DNA from: Gracilimonas sp017641085
GTDB lineage: Bacteria > Bacteroidota > Rhodothermia > Balneolales > Balneolaceae
DNA: 64,000 nucleotides
Direction: 5' to 3' (one strand)
Assembly: GCF_046115515.1 (NCBI RefSeq)
Contig: NZ_CP175953.1
Under the pieces are notes generated by a model. That model ran no database searches and was not told where the DNA came from. It was given only the letters and a program-made list of their open reading frames with translations. Positions 9,301 through 17,387 of this stretch are shown here, piece by piece. A program made the position numbers and the translations under genes. The stretch's first letter is position 1. Every line of letters begins with the position of its first letter.

Positions 9301-10852
9301 GGGGTTACCTCCCAAGGCAGCCATCTTTGTACCAATGATCGTGGGTGATAAAGTAATGGGCTCCATCAGCCTTCAGAATGTAGAAAAGGAGCACGCGTTT
9401 ACAGAATCAGATGTTCGCCTGCTTACCACCCTCACAAACAGTATGAGTGTAGCGCTTGAAAATGCCCGATTGTTTAACGAAACCACCCGGCTATTGGGGG
9501 AAACCGAGCAGCGAGCCGCCGAACTTCAAACCGTGAACAGTATCAGTAAGGCGATTGTATCGCAGCTGGAAGTGGATGCGCTTTTTAAACTGGTTGGGGA
9601 AAAGATGCGGGAAACATTTAAAGCAGACATTGTTTACCTGGCTATTCATGATAAGAAATCAGACCTGCTTCATTTTCCATATTACTATGGAGATAAATCA
9701 GAATCGCGGCCTTTTGGAAATGGAATCACCGAAAAAATCATCACCAGCAAAGAGCCACTGCTGGTGAACCACGACCTCGATGAAACCTACGATAAAATTA
9801 AGGCTGAGAAGAAAGGGGAAATGGTGGAGTCTTACCTTGGAGTTCCCATCCTGGCCGGTAAAAAATCACTGGGGGTAATCAGCGTTCAAAGTAAGGAACA
9901 GGAAAACCGATTCAGCGAAACTGACCTTCGTTTGCTCTCCACTATTGCAGCCAACGTAGGTATTGCCGTTCAAAATGCAGAAGCCTATCAAAAACTGCAG
10001 TCGGCATTAAATGAACTGCGAGCGGCCCAGGAGCAATTGGTTCAGCAGGAAAAACTGGCTTCGCTTGGGCAACTCACCGCCGGCATCGCTCATGAGATTA
10101 AAAACCCGCTGAATTTTGTGAATAATTTTTCGGAGTTAAGTGTGGAGTTGATTGAAGAGACGAAGGAGGAGCTGTCAGCTCTCAGTGATCAGCTTTCAGC
10201 TGAGGATAAAGGGCGTATTAAAGAGGCTCATGAAATACTGAAGGACATTGACATGAATCTCCGCAAAATTCATGAGCATGGATCACGGGCTGACTCCATC
10301 GTTAAATCCATGCTGGAACACAGCCGGGGTGGTTCCGGAAAGATGGAGCCTACCGATTTGAATGCTTTGGTCAAAGAATTTGTGAACCTCTCCTTCCACG
10401 GGATGAGAGCAAGCAAGAATCCCATAAATGTAGCTATGGATTTTGAGCTGGATGATTCGATCGGAGAAGTACCGCTGATTGCCGAAGATTTCAGCCGGGT
10501 GATCGTGAACCTGTGCAACAATGCCTTTGATGCGATGAGGGAAAAGCTGTCAGCTGACAGACGACAGCATTCAGAAAGTGGTGGTAAAGAATATAGGGCA
10601 AAACTAACGGTGCGGACTTCCTTTCAAAACGGGAAAGTATCTATTGAGATTGAAGACAACGGACCGGGAATTCCGGAGGAGATGAGAAGTAAGATATTAC
10701 AACCATTTTTTACGACCAAGAAAGGTACAGAGGGAACCGGGTTGGGGCTTAGCATCACTAATGATATTGTAAAAGCCCACGGCGGGGAAATACGTATTAA
10801 TACGAATGGTAATGGCACCTGTTTTATAGTACAATTAAATACAGTGCCATGA
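6344..10852 (+). CDS. Cytoplasmic sensor histidine kinase with seven tandem GAF domains
   Basis: A 1502-residue kinase with no membrane segment. Seven GAF-type modules follow one another: about residues 9-179, 180-350, 351-522, 523-694, 695-866, 867-1044 and 1045-1225. The first six share a linker reading NETEQRNAELAVINSVQQG or close to it; the seventh is divergent. A coiled coil leads to HisKA (HEIKNPLN, phospho-His about 1250) and an HATPase domain with N box NLCNNAFDAM (about 1389), DNGPGIP and GTGLGLSI. GAF domains bind small molecules or act as dimer spacers; no chromophore Cys is evident. It is first in an operon with two more kinases and two receivers. Modules 2-5 are almost the same length, which points to recent tandem duplication. 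Confidence 0.93.
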   Translation: MGKEVTSELLQQREAELAVINNVQKALLEQKDMQHIYEMVGEHIRDLFDAQVAVISTFNLETGTEHFHYAFEDGERHDLKPRPIDKLRQRLIDTQELICINENADEVWTELTGEEPSVAPGTKLTKSALWVPMVSGKTTFGYLSLQNVDREHAFSDDDTQLLSTLANSLGIALESARLFNETEQRNAELAVINSVQQGLVAEMDLQGIYNLVGDKIRDLFDSQVTVIAEFDTESKIEHFHYVFEDGKRFYPDSRKYDGIRDYIINTHQLIHINENAPEATKQYGGTGKAAPGTKFPKSMVYVPLILGDKVRGYVSLQNLDREFAFSDSDVRLLSTLANSMSVALENARLFNETEQRNAELAVINSVQQGLVAEMDMQGIYDLVGEKVRVLFDAQGVIIGTFNHESEQEHFQYAFENGERVEPAPRPYDKIRRRLISTQKLIHIAENAKEAYTTITGEAPKAVPGTTFPKSMLYVPLKVGNSVRGYVSLQNIDKEHAFSESDVRLLSTLANSMSVALENARLFNETEQRNAELAVINSVQQGLVAEMDMQGIYDLVGNRIHELFDAQVTGIVTFNHEAKTEDWKYAFEDGARMYPKVRRYDKIREKIIKEKTILNIEENAAEILSEIKGETIKPVPGTRLAKSALYVPMIVSDEVRGYLTLQNNDREHAFSDSDVRLLSTLANSMSVALENARLFNETEQRNAELAVINSVQQGLVAEMDMQGIYDLVGSRIRDLFDAQVTGVVTFNHEVKKELFKYVFEDGERLYPKSRLYDRLRAKIIEDKSTLLINENAAAEMARINKKPFKPVPGTKLAKSAVYVPMIVGDTVRGYVTLQNLDRENAFSSSDVSLLTTLVNSMTVALENARLFNETNRLLAETEQRNAELAVINSVQEGLVREMDMQAIYSLVGNRICEVLNTQTMLIRTFDHDKEIETWEYAVENGERLYLEPRPFIWANKHLIKTKEALLINEDYVETAKKYGDTDHGISKGLPPKAAIFVPMIVGDKVMGSISLQNVEKEHAFTESDVRLLTTLTNSMSVALENARLFNETTRLLGETEQRAAELQTVNSISKAIVSQLEVDALFKLVGEKMRETFKADIVYLAIHDKKSDLLHFPYYYGDKSESRPFGNGITEKIITSKEPLLVNHDLDETYDKIKAEKKGEMVESYLGVPILAGKKSLGVISVQSKEQENRFSETDLRLLSTIAANVGIAVQNAEAYQKLQSALNELRAAQEQLVQQEKLASLGQLTAGIAHEIKNPLNFVNNFSELSVELIEETKEELSALSDQLSAEDKGRIKEAHEILKDIDMNLRKIHEHGSRADSIVKSMLEHSRGGSGKMEPTDLNALVKEFVNLSFHGMRASKNPINVAMDFELDDSIGEVPLIAEDFSRVIVNLCNNAFDAMREKLSADRRQHSESGGKEYRAKLTVRTSFQNGKVSIEIEDNGPGIPEEMRSKILQPFFTTKKGTEGTGLGLSITNDIVKAHGGEIRINTNGNGTCFIVQLNTVP
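6881..9550 (+). repeat. In-frame tandem repeat, about 516-bp unit, encoding GAF modules
   Basis: The linker encoding NETEQRNAEL begins at 6881, 7394, 7910 and 8426, spacings of 513, 516 and 516 bases, then recurs with an inserted N-RLLAETEQ stretch at 8942 and 9476. The linker DNA is nearly the same between copies, while module interiors differ more. The conserved linker DNA could allow recombination that changes the number of GAF modules. Confidence 0.85.
10171..10203 (+). repeat. TCAGCT-type short repeat inside the HisKA coding region (copy 1a)
   Basis: The DNA is made of near-repeats of TCAGCT spaced 6-9 bases apart and encodes LSALSDQLSAE just after the HisKA helix. A related copy sits at 12307-12340 in the second kinase. 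The third kinase of the operon lacks it, having an unrelated acidic segment at that point. Confidence 0.6.
10545..10575 (+). repeat. TCAGCT-type short repeat inside the HATPase coding region (copy 1b)
   Basis: Includes the perfect 14-base palindrome CTGTCAGCTGACAG at 10547-10560, between the N box (NLCNNAFDAM) and the following strand. The matching place in the second kinase (12683-12712) has a related but altered sequence. In the third kinase the loop is shorter and has no such motif. Confidence 0.55.
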
Positions 10853-12993
10853 ATACTTTAGCCATATTTTTCGGGTTACTTCTTTCTGTGGGCATAGCTG
10901 AAAACCCTGTCCACCAGGACACAACTTTGACTGCTATCGAAATGGCTGATGTAACTGATACCGGCCGACTGCTTTTAAGCTCTCCCAAGTTCGATAAATC
11001 CTGGAGGTACCACCCCGGTGATAACCCGGAATGGGCTGATCCTGATTTTAATGATTCCTCATGGCATAATATCCCGCCGGGCGGGCTCCGGGCAAGCGAA
11101 ATGCCGGATTCACTCTGGCCGGGTTACGGATGGTGGAGAATTCAGTTTATTGCCGACAGTGCTTTCTATAAAGAAAACTGGAACCTTTATTTTTACGGAT
11201 TTGGAGCCGCTGAGGTCTATCTGGATGGGAAACTCATAAAAAATTATGGAATCTTCTCGGTTCATCCTGAAAGCGAAACCACTTTTTCACCAAACACTAA
11301 GCTCAAAGAGTCTGTCAGTATTGAACCCGGAGGGATACACACATTGGCCGTCAGATACTCATTCCACCAGGCAAAACCATATCAACAGTTATTTGGAAAG
11401 ACAGCTACAGATTTGGGTTTTACTATGGGTTTTTCCACTGCTTCCTACAATAAGTACTTATCTGCCGAAATTGATTTTAGAATATTTACGGCTTCTTTTA
11501 CCGGAGGCATTTTATTGATGCTATTTCTAATTCATTTAATGCTCTACCTGAAGTTTCCTGAAGACCCCTCCAACCCTGTAATCATACTCGTCATTTTATG
11601 TTTACTTATAGGAAGCCTGACTGTGCACAGTTTTGCTTTCATTGAGTACAAGACATTAGGCTATATTCTTGCAGATTATACCTGGAACCTGTTATGCGCA
11701 TTTCCATTTACCATTCTTCCTTTTGTGATAGCCCTGCTGTTCCGGTTAAAGAACTACTACCAGGTAATTCATTTTGCCTGGGTTTTTCTGGCTTATGCAC
11801 TGATTTATCATTTTGATTTTTACCTGGCTTATTCAGCACTGGGTGTTTTATTTATATCGTTTGTATTGAGTGCCTTCCTGATCCGAGTTGCATATCGCAG
11901 AAAAAAAACCGGGCTGGTTTATATTGCAGGCGGAATATTAGCGTCTATCATTTGTGTGATCATTTATTGGCTGGAAGTTTTAGGAGTATATACCCTTTCA
12001 AGCTTCTTGTCTTATTTAAATACGACATTAGCATTTTCCTCCATCCCTTTTGGTTTAAGCCTGTTTATCTCCCATCGATATGGCGAATTATATGGCACTA
12101 TGGAAAATCTTGTCAAAAAACGAACCAGGGAATTGGAAGAAAGTCTTGAAAACCTGCAGGCTACACAAGAACAGCTTATACAGCAGGAAAAACTGGCTTC
12201 CCTTGGACAACTCACCGCCGGCATTGCCCACGAGATTAAGAACCCGCTGAATTTTGTGAATAATTTTTCGGAGTTGAGTGTGGAGTTGATAGAAGAGACA
12301 AAAGAGGAGCTTTCAGCTCTCAGCGATCAGCTTTCAGCGGAGGATAAAGGGCGTATTAAGGAGGCCAATGATAACCTGAATGATATTGACAAGAATCTCC
12401 GCAAAATTCATGTACACGGTACACGGGCTGATTCTATCGTCAAATCAATGCTGGAGCATAGCCGGGGTGGTTCCGGAAAGATGGAGCCTACGGATTTGAA
12501 TGCATTGGTTAAAGAATTTGTAAATCTCTCCTTCCATGGTATGAGGGCAAGCAAGAATCCCATAAACGTAGCTATGGATTTTGAGCTGGATGATTCGATC
12601 GGAGAAGTACCGCTGATTCCTGAAGATTTTAGCCGGGTGATAATCAATTTGTGTAATAATGCCTTTGATGCGATGAGGGAAAAGCTGTCAGTTGGCAGCC
12701 CACAGCTTTCAGGAAGTGAGGGTAAAGAATATAAGCCAAAGCTGACGGTGAGGACCTATGAGAAGAATCAAGCAACTTTCATAGAAATTGAGGATAATGG
12801 TCCGGGTATTTCACCAGATATAAAGGAAAAGATTCTTCAGCCTTTTTTCACGACAAAGAAGGGCACCGAAGGTACGGGGTTGGGGTTAAGCATTACCAAC
12901 GACATTATTAAAGCACACGGTGGTTTTTTAGAAGTTTCCACTAACCAACATGAGGGTACATGTCTCACCATTAAATTATCCCCGGGGGGATAA
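10849..12993 (+). CDS. Membrane histidine kinase with jelly-roll sensor and 7TM region (7TMR-DISM-like)
   Basis: A 714-residue sensor kinase. A signal peptide (residues 1-17) is followed by a periplasmic galactose-binding-like jelly roll (about 40-190; SWRYHPGDNPEWADPDFNDS and YGWWRIQF resemble the N-terminal sugar-binding fold of beta-galactosidases). Then come about seven hydrophobic helices (about 200-395), a coiled coil, HisKA (HEIKNPLN, His461) and HATPase with NLCNNAFDAM, DNGPGI and GTGLGLSI. The layout fits the 7TMR-DISM architecture, which is thought to read extracellular carbohydrate or other small ligands. The start overlaps the previous stop in ATGA, so translation is coupled. The transmitter is nearly the same as that of the preceding kinase, including a 51-base stretch of exact DNA match (10430-10480 and 12568-12618). 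Confidence 0.9.
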   Translation: MNTLAIFFGLLLSVGIAENPVHQDTTLTAIEMADVTDTGRLLLSSPKFDKSWRYHPGDNPEWADPDFNDSSWHNIPPGGLRASEMPDSLWPGYGWWRIQFIADSAFYKENWNLYFYGFGAAEVYLDGKLIKNYGIFSVHPESETTFSPNTKLKESVSIEPGGIHTLAVRYSFHQAKPYQQLFGKTATDLGFTMGFSTASYNKYLSAEIDFRIFTASFTGGILLMLFLIHLMLYLKFPEDPSNPVIILVILCLLIGSLTVHSFAFIEYKTLGYILADYTWNLLCAFPFTILPFVIALLFRLKNYYQVIHFAWVFLAYALIYHFDFYLAYSALGVLFISFVLSAFLIRVAYRRKKTGLVYIAGGILASIICVIIYWLEVLGVYTLSSFLSYLNTTLAFSSIPFGLSLFISHRYGELYGTMENLVKKRTRELEESLENLQATQEQLIQQEKLASLGQLTAGIAHEIKNPLNFVNNFSELSVELIEETKEELSALSDQLSAEDKGRIKEANDNLNDIDKNLRKIHVHGTRADSIVKSMLEHSRGGSGKMEPTDLNALVKEFVNLSFHGMRASKNPINVAMDFELDDSIGEVPLIPEDFSRVIINLCNNAFDAMREKLSVGSPQLSGSEGKEYKPKLTVRTYEKNQATFIEIEDNGPGISPDIKEKILQPFFTTKKGTEGTGLGLSITNDIIKAHGGFLEVSTNQHEGTCLTIKLSPGG
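12307..12340 (+). repeat. TCAGCT-type short repeat inside the HisKA coding region (copy 2a)
   Basis: Same position in the protein as copy 1a, encoding LSALSDQLSAE with a few base changes. A second related stretch at 12683-12712 matches the position of copy 1b and encodes LSVGSPQLSGSEG. Confidence 0.55.
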
Positions 12994-12996
12994 ACG

Positions 12997-15900
12997 ATGA
13001 GCAAAAAAAACATACTATCTTTTAAAACCGGCATTATTTGCCTGGCTGCTTCTGTAGGCCTGGTAACTTCTGTTCATGCCCAAACCGAACAGGAAATAAA
13101 ACCCACGCTTTTACAAAGTGAAGCTCCTTCCCTGCGCTTTGAGCATACCGGGCTCAGCGATGGGATGAATCAGGCCAGTGCAAATACCATTATGCAGGAT
13201 AGTAAGGGGTTTCTCTGGATTGCTACTCAGGGTGGTCTCCACCGCTACGATGGCTATGAATTTAAAGTGTACAAGCAAACTCCTTTCGATACCACGTCTC
13301 TTTCCGAGAACTGGGTTTGGGGGATGGATGAATCAGCAAACGGGGATATTTGGGTTACAACAGAAGGCGGTGGATTAAACCGACTGAATCAGGCTACAGG
13401 AAAATTCACGAAGTTCGTTCACGACCCGAATGACTCTACCAGTATTTCCAGCGACCGTGCTTTTATGCCGTTCGAAGACAGCCGGGGGAACCTGTGGGTG
13501 GGCACCTTTGGAGATGGACTGAATCGTATGCCCGCTGGTGAAGACGGCACATTCATACGGTACCAGCATGACCATGAAGATCCAACAACAATTGCAAGCC
13601 AAACTGTCTTTTGGATTAACGAAGACTCTGAAGGCAATCTTTGGGCCGGTGGCACTAATGGCATTTCAAGAATTCACCCGGATACTTATGAAATCACCCG
13701 CTTTTTGTTTGATATAGATGGCCGTGAGTTTTATGGAGCCCCTCAGAATGTTTTGGATCAATATCTCTCACCTGATATACCCGGTGCTTTGTGGCTGGCA
13801 ACCGGAAATGGACTGGTATTTTTGGATAGCAAAACCGGGGACTTTGAGCGATATCTGATTGAACCCAATGACGGAGAGAACGTCAACCCGCTTAACTTTC
13901 TTCATCAGGTTGTGCCTGATCCAGAGAATCCAAATGTATTATGGGTGGCCGGCCCTGGAACAGGTGTTGCCCGCTTCGACATCGTTGACCGTGAATTCAC
14001 TTCTTATCGTAACAATCAGCGAGACCCAAATAGCCTCAGCGATAATTTTGCTACATCGATGTATGCCGACCGTTCCGGAACCATCTGGGTGGGTACAGCA
14101 ACCAGGGGGCTTTCCGCCTTTAATCCCGGCGCGGTAAATTTCACTCACCTGAAGAATAACCCTGATGATGACCAAACCATCTCCCCGGGTATTGTATGGG
14201 GTGTTTTTGAAGATAGCGAAGGAACTTTGTGGGTAGGAACAGATATCGGGTCTGCGGGTGATATCCTCACTGAATTCGACATCAACACCGGGAAAGTCTC
14301 TCATTATACTTCTAACCCTGATGATACCACATCATTAATATTTGGATCCATACGGGTATTCCATGAAGATGCTAATGGTCGTTTTTGGATAGGCACCAGC
14401 GGTGGGCTGAGTTTATTCGATCGCACAACTAAAAAATCTACTTATTTCCGCCACCCGCGGATTGATGGGAACCAGGGCCGAAACAGCCTTTTTGCGATCG
14501 TACCAACCGCAACTGATGAGGACGTCTTCTGGATTGGCAGCATTGGCGGGCTCGATCGCTTTAATTCAATCACCGGAGAGTATGAACATATCCCCCTTCC
14601 TCAGGAAGAATTAAAAACCGATTTCGGCCCTCCCGTTTTGAGTTTGCATATGGCTGAAGACAGCATGTTGTGGGCAGGTACTACTTTAGGTTTACTCCAA
14701 ATAACACCCGACGGTATTGCAACTGTAGCTTCTACCTATAAACCTACCGATTCAACAACCATCAACAACAGTCAAATACAAAGCATAACCCAGCTGAATA
14801 ATGATCCGGGTACACTTTGGCTGGCTACCTCAAATGGTGGGCTGAACCGCTTTGATATACAAACCGGCAAGGCTACGCATTTTACCGAGGAACAAGGTCT
14901 TTCTAATAATTCGCTATATGGCTTGTTGGTGGATAATAACAACACCCTTTGGATGAGCTCCAATAAAGGCATCTCTAATTTTGACCCTGCCACTGAGACG
15001 TTTAGAAATTACGGGCTCGATGACGGACTTATGGCACTGGAATATTCTCAGAACGGTTATTTCAAAGGAAATAACGGAGTTATGTATTTTGGCAGTGGCG
15101 AAGGAGTTACGGCTTTTGTTCCCGAACAGCTGCATGTGAATGAAATCCCACCTCAGGTAGTGCTTTCTGATTTTAAAATATTCAACAAACCCGTAGTGCC
15201 CGGACCTGATTCTCCGCTCAAGGATGCACTCAGTAATACTCAAAAAATTACTCTTCCCTATTACCAAAATGAAGTAACTTTTGACTATGTGGCCCTGCAT
15301 TATGCCAACCCCAAAATGAATACCTACTCCTACCAACTGGAGGGATTTGACCCGGACTGGATTGATGCCGGCAACAAACGTTCGGCAACCTACACCAATC
15401 TTCCGGAAGGGGAATATACTTTTAAAGTGAAAGCAGCGAATGCGGATGGAGTCTGGAATCACGAAGGAGCCACAATTGGATTAACCATTTTACCTCCGTG
15501 GTACAGAACCTGGTGGGCCTACTCTTTAGGAGTTGGAATGCTGGGCTTTATGGTTTTTGGGGTTGATCGTTTTCAGCGCAGCCGTATTTCTAAAAAGGAA
15601 CAAGAACGACAGGCACTTCGAGAAGCCGAGCTCCGGGCCGAGGCTGAAAACAAGCGCCGGTCGGATACCGAGCAGCTGAGCCAGATCGGGCGGGCCATTA
15701 CCTCCACTCTTTCGGTAAACAAAATCATTGACACCGTTTACGAGAATGTGAACGCCCTGATGGATGCTTCCATTTTTGGGGTCGGAATTTATAATGAAGA
15801 AAAAAACCGACTCGAGTTCCCGGCTACCAAGGAAAAGGGAAAGATGTTATCTCCTTTTGTAAACAACCTGGACGAAGAAGACCGCCTGGCGGTTTTCTGC

Positions 15901-16971
15901 TTCAAGAACAAAGAGGAAATTATTGTCGGGGATTACGCCAACGAGCATACCAAGTATGTTAAAACCTATCAGGCGCCTATTGAAGGGGAAGAGTCGAAGT
16001 CTATACTCTACCTGCCGCTGGTTCAGCAAGACCGGGTGATAGGTGTTATCACCACTCAAAGCTTCAAGAAAGATGCGTACACCGCTTATCATGTGAACCT
16101 GTTGAGAAACCTGGCCACTTATGCTGCCATTGCCCTCGACAATGCTTCAGCCTATCGAAAACTGAATGCAACCTTGAGTGAGTTAAAAGACATGCAGCAA
16201 CAGCTCATACAGCAGGAAAAACTGGCTTCACTTGGACAGCTTACTGCCGGTATTGCCCATGAGATTAAGAATCCGCTGAATTTCGTGAATAACTTTTCTG
16301 ACTTGAATGTGGAACTGCTGGAGGAAGCTCGTGAGCTGGCCGGTGATAATACTGACTTAAAGGATCTGTTAGCCGACATTGAAGCGAACCTCAATAAAAT
16401 TCATGAGCACGGACAAAGGGCTGATTCTATCGTGAAATCGATGTTGCAGCACTCGCGTGGAGGCAGCGGCAGAAAAGAGCCGACCCAGATAAATACGGTA
16501 GTCAGAGAGTATGTGAACCTGACTTTCCACGGTATGAGAGCCGGCAAGGAGCCCATCAATTCTGACATCATATTTGACCTGGATGAAAGTATAGATCCAA
16601 TCCCATTAATAGCCGAAGACTTCAGTCGCGTAATCGTAAACCTGTGCAACAATGCTTTTGATGCGATGAGGGAAAAGCTGAAGTCCAAAGACCAAGCAAC
16701 AAATTCTAAAGAATACAAAGCCAAGCTTACGGTGAGGACTTCATCAGAAAATGGAAACGTTTTACTTCAAATTGAAGATAACGGGCCGGGAATACCGGAC
16801 GACATGAGAGACAAAATTATGCAGCCTTTCTTCACTACAAAGAAAGGAACGGAAGGTACCGGACTCGGACTCAGCATTACCAATGATATCATCAAAGCAC
16901 ACGGTGGCACCATTCAGGTAGATTCTGAAAAAGGTAAGGGCACAATATTTACGATCAACCTAAACAAATAG
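12997..16971 (+). CDS. Reg_prop/Y_Y_Y sensor fused to a GAF histidine kinase
   Basis: A 1324-residue membrane sensor kinase. A signal peptide ends near VHAQ (about 29), then a large periplasmic region carries two-component-regulator-propeller repeats (about 50-700; recurring WVGT, LWVGTFGDGLNR, WIGTSGGLSLFD). These are followed by a Y_Y_Y domain (about 740-825), one transmembrane helix (about 835-855), a coiled coil, a cytoplasmic GAF domain (about 890-1040), HisKA (HEIKNPLN, His1088) and HATPase. In Bacteroidota such propellers usually feed a hybrid kinase ending in a receiver and AraC domain. Here both are absent, and a GAF domain is inserted before the kinase. It starts 3 bases after the preceding stop and precedes two receiver genes, which are the likely phosphate acceptors. 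Confidence 0.93.
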   Translation: MSKKNILSFKTGIICLAASVGLVTSVHAQTEQEIKPTLLQSEAPSLRFEHTGLSDGMNQASANTIMQDSKGFLWIATQGGLHRYDGYEFKVYKQTPFDTTSLSENWVWGMDESANGDIWVTTEGGGLNRLNQATGKFTKFVHDPNDSTSISSDRAFMPFEDSRGNLWVGTFGDGLNRMPAGEDGTFIRYQHDHEDPTTIASQTVFWINEDSEGNLWAGGTNGISRIHPDTYEITRFLFDIDGREFYGAPQNVLDQYLSPDIPGALWLATGNGLVFLDSKTGDFERYLIEPNDGENVNPLNFLHQVVPDPENPNVLWVAGPGTGVARFDIVDREFTSYRNNQRDPNSLSDNFATSMYADRSGTIWVGTATRGLSAFNPGAVNFTHLKNNPDDDQTISPGIVWGVFEDSEGTLWVGTDIGSAGDILTEFDINTGKVSHYTSNPDDTTSLIFGSIRVFHEDANGRFWIGTSGGLSLFDRTTKKSTYFRHPRIDGNQGRNSLFAIVPTATDEDVFWIGSIGGLDRFNSITGEYEHIPLPQEELKTDFGPPVLSLHMAEDSMLWAGTTLGLLQITPDGIATVASTYKPTDSTTINNSQIQSITQLNNDPGTLWLATSNGGLNRFDIQTGKATHFTEEQGLSNNSLYGLLVDNNNTLWMSSNKGISNFDPATETFRNYGLDDGLMALEYSQNGYFKGNNGVMYFGSGEGVTAFVPEQLHVNEIPPQVVLSDFKIFNKPVVPGPDSPLKDALSNTQKITLPYYQNEVTFDYVALHYANPKMNTYSYQLEGFDPDWIDAGNKRSATYTNLPEGEYTFKVKAANADGVWNHEGATIGLTILPPWYRTWWAYSLGVGMLGFMVFGVDRFQRSRISKKEQERQALREAELRAEAENKRRSDTEQLSQIGRAITSTLSVNKIIDTVYENVNALMDASIFGVGIYNEEKNRLEFPATKEKGKMLSPFVNNLDEEDRLAVFCFKNKEEIIVGDYANEHTKYVKTYQAPIEGEESKSILYLPLVQQDRVIGVITTQSFKKDAYTAYHVNLLRNLATYAAIALDNASAYRKLNATLSELKDMQQQLIQQEKLASLGQLTAGIAHEIKNPLNFVNNFSDLNVELLEEARELAGDNTDLKDLLADIEANLNKIHEHGQRADSIVKSMLQHSRGGSGRKEPTQINTVVREYVNLTFHGMRAGKEPINSDIIFDLDESIDPIPLIAEDFSRVIVNLCNNAFDAMREKLKSKDQATNSKEYKAKLTVRTSSENGNVLLQIEDNGPGIPDDMRDKIMQPFFTTKKGTEGTGLGLSITNDIIKAHGGTIQVDSEKGKGTIFTINLNK

Positions 16972-16975
16972 AATA

Positions 16976-17365
16976 ATGAGCGAACCCATGAAATTTTTAG
17001 TGGTGGATGATGAAAAAGACGTTGAAATGCTGTTTCGTCAAAAATTCAGAAAAGAAATACGGAGCAATGCCCTGGAACTGGAATTTGCCTTTTCCGGCGA
17101 TGAAGCCATCGAGATTTTGAGAAGTAATCACCCCCCCGAGGTTGTGTATATATTTTCTGATATCAACATGCCGGGTATGTCGGGACTGGAGCTGCTGGAA
17201 AAGGTGAAAACTGATTTCCCGCAAATAAAAGTAAGCATGATATCTGCCTATGGCGACCAGCATAATTACGACAAAGCCATGGAATCGGGCGCAAAGGCAT
17301 TTTTTACCAAGCCCATCGATTTTGAAGAACTCAGAGAAGAAATCAACCAATTGATTCACCAATAG
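16976..17365 (+). CDS. Single-domain response regulator (CheY-like)
   Basis: A 129-residue stand-alone receiver. The acidic pair is in FLVVDDEKD, the phospho-acceptor Asp in FSDINMPGMSG, the conserved switch Ser in MISAYGD and the Lys in FFTKPIDF. No output domain is present, so it probably relays phosphate or binds a partner protein. It begins 5 bases after the third kinase of the operon and is a likely target of one or more of these kinases. The near-identical transmitters suggest all three may signal to it or to the next receiver. Confidence 0.94.
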   Translation: MSEPMKFLVVDDEKDVEMLFRQKFRKEIRSNALELEFAFSGDEAIEILRSNHPPEVVYIFSDINMPGMSGLELLEKVKTDFPQIKVSMISAYGDQHNYDKAMESGAKAFFTKPIDFEELREEINQLIHQ

Positions 17366-17387
17366 ACGTTTAATTTAACCTAGGGTT

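Noticed and set aside
6881..9550. CRISPR-like appearance of regular repeats
   Set aside because: The period is about 516 bases and in frame with GAF modules, far from CRISPR spacing.
14914..15462. 182-codon minus-strand frame opposite the propeller kinase
   Set aside because: No family motif; the coding strand is continuous and conserved.
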